Shown here in pieces: positions 63,514-64,000 of a stretch of DNA of 64,000 nt. The notes beneath the pieces are model-generated. The model did no database searches. It was not told the origin of the DNA and worked only from the letters and a program-made list of their open reading frames with translations. Numbering within the stretch: position 1 is the first letter of the stretch; each line of letters opens with the position of its first letter. The DNA is from Candidatus Phyllobacterium onerii (GTDB lineage Bacteria; Pseudomonadota; Alphaproteobacteria; Rhizobiales; Rhizobiaceae): contig NZ_JAQMHX010000001.1 in the NCBI RefSeq assembly GCF_028331445.1, forward strand, positions 868,001 to 932,000, in the 5' to 3' direction. The position numbers and the translations under genes were made by a program.

Positions 63514-64000
63514 ATGTCGCTCGCAGCGCGTCTGAAATCCGGCGAAACCATTTATTCTGGCTGGTCGCATCTGACCGATCCATTTGCCATGGAGGCGCTT
63601 GCCCGCACGCCGCTCGATGCGGTGCTGTTCGACATGCAGCACGGGCCGCACGATACCGCGAGCGTCGCCGCGCTCACCGGCATTCTGCGCAACGCCCAAA
63701 AGCATGCGCTGGTGCGCATTCCGGTCGGTCGTTTCGACATGGCGAGCCGGGCGCTGGACTTCGGTGTCGAAGGCGTCGTCGCGCCGATGATCAACAGCGT
63801 CCACGATGCAAAGCTTTTCGCAGCCGCGATGAAATATCCGCCGCTCGGCGAGCGCTCCTGGGGCCAGATGCGCGGTCGTCCCGCGAGCTATGGCGCCGGT
63901 GGCTCCGGCGGCTATTTGCGCGAGGTGAACGAGGAGACGCTTGCCTTCGCCATGATCGAGACCCGCGCTGCCTATGAGGCGCTGGATTACATTCTTGAGG
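63514..64000 (+). CDS. HpcH/HpaI aldolase family protein, 3' end outside the window
   Basis: At least 162 residues, cut by the window end. The start MSLAARLKSGETIYSGW follows GAGGAAT. FDMQHGPHDTASVAALTGIL, LVRIPVGR, GVEGVVAPMINSVHDAK and GERSWGQMRGRPASYG match metal-dependent class II pyruvate aldolases of the 2,4-dihydroxyhept-2-ene-1,7-dioate type, which make or split pyruvate-derived aldols. The substrate cannot be set from the part seen. Confidence 0.9.
   Translation, partial: MSLAARLKSGETIYSGWSHLTDPFAMEALARTPLDAVLFDMQHGPHDTASVAALTGILRNAQKHALVRIPVGRFDMASRALDFGVEGVVAPMINSVHDAKLFAAAMKYPPLGERSWGQMRGRPASYGAGGSGGYLREVNEETLAFAMIETRAAYEALDYILE

Overview
The window comes from a chromosome of an alphaproteobacterium of the Hyphomicrobiales (Rhizobiales), most likely near Phyllobacterium, Mesorhizobium, Brucella or Ochrobactrum. 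This rests on gene content and order: an SDR-uvrC-pgsA-moaD-moaE operon, an aapJQMP general amino-acid transporter next to metC, an Omp25/Omp31-like beta-barrel, HdaA, the F1-ATPase zeta inhibitor, two accessory complex I proteins (NDUFS4-like and zf-CHCC/NDUFS6-like), and dispersed repeats typical of the group. The genus is an inference. There is no rRNA, CRISPR array, intact transposase or prophage.

Layout. 0-9 kb: two acetyltransferases, a Cys-rich regulator divergent from an MFS pump, an ABC-F ATPase, DinB, a second MFS pump preceded by a 10-codon leader peptide, and ndk. 8-13 kb: the uvrC/pgsA/moaDE operon. 13-19 kb: outer-membrane protein, glutathione transferases, RNase T2, RlmJ, a DMT exporter and a glycosyltransferase. 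19-26 kb: a molybdopterin oxidoreductase, purM-purN, a CDP-alcohol phosphatidyltransferase, an AI-2E/PerM protein and hdaA. 26-31 kb: YciI-like protein, K+ channel, HdeD, a diguanylate cyclase, a YghU-type GST, tRNA-Pro(TGG), an NDUFS4-like protein and tRNA-Arg(TCT).

31-46 kb is the accessory stretch. It holds an anti-phage-type dCTP deaminase (AvcD/DCD-like) with a divergent 58-residue gene, a flavin disulfide reductase with its LysR regulator, a phytochelatin-synthase-like protease, a solitary MCE protein, several very small genes (42-79 codons), an FkbM methyltransferase, and a DUF305 protein beside a Cys/His-rich secreted protein. 46-52 kb: metC, PAP2 phosphatase and aapJQMP. 52-64 kb: a TAATG-coupled pair of small membrane proteins, an FAD monooxygenase, zf-CHCC, ppk-ppx, purC-purS-orf-purQ, the zeta inhibitor, a methyltransferase, a second GGDEF protein and a cut-off HpcH/HpaI aldolase.

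Best candidates for something new: the AvcD-like locus with its divergent small gene beside a tRNA; a four-copy hairpin repeat (family A), two copies of which bracket the roughly 28 kb between hdaA and ppk; the leader peptide translationally coupled to an MFS pump; and the unannotated tiny membrane-protein genes. All calls are by eye from sequence and memory of families. No search or folding program was run.
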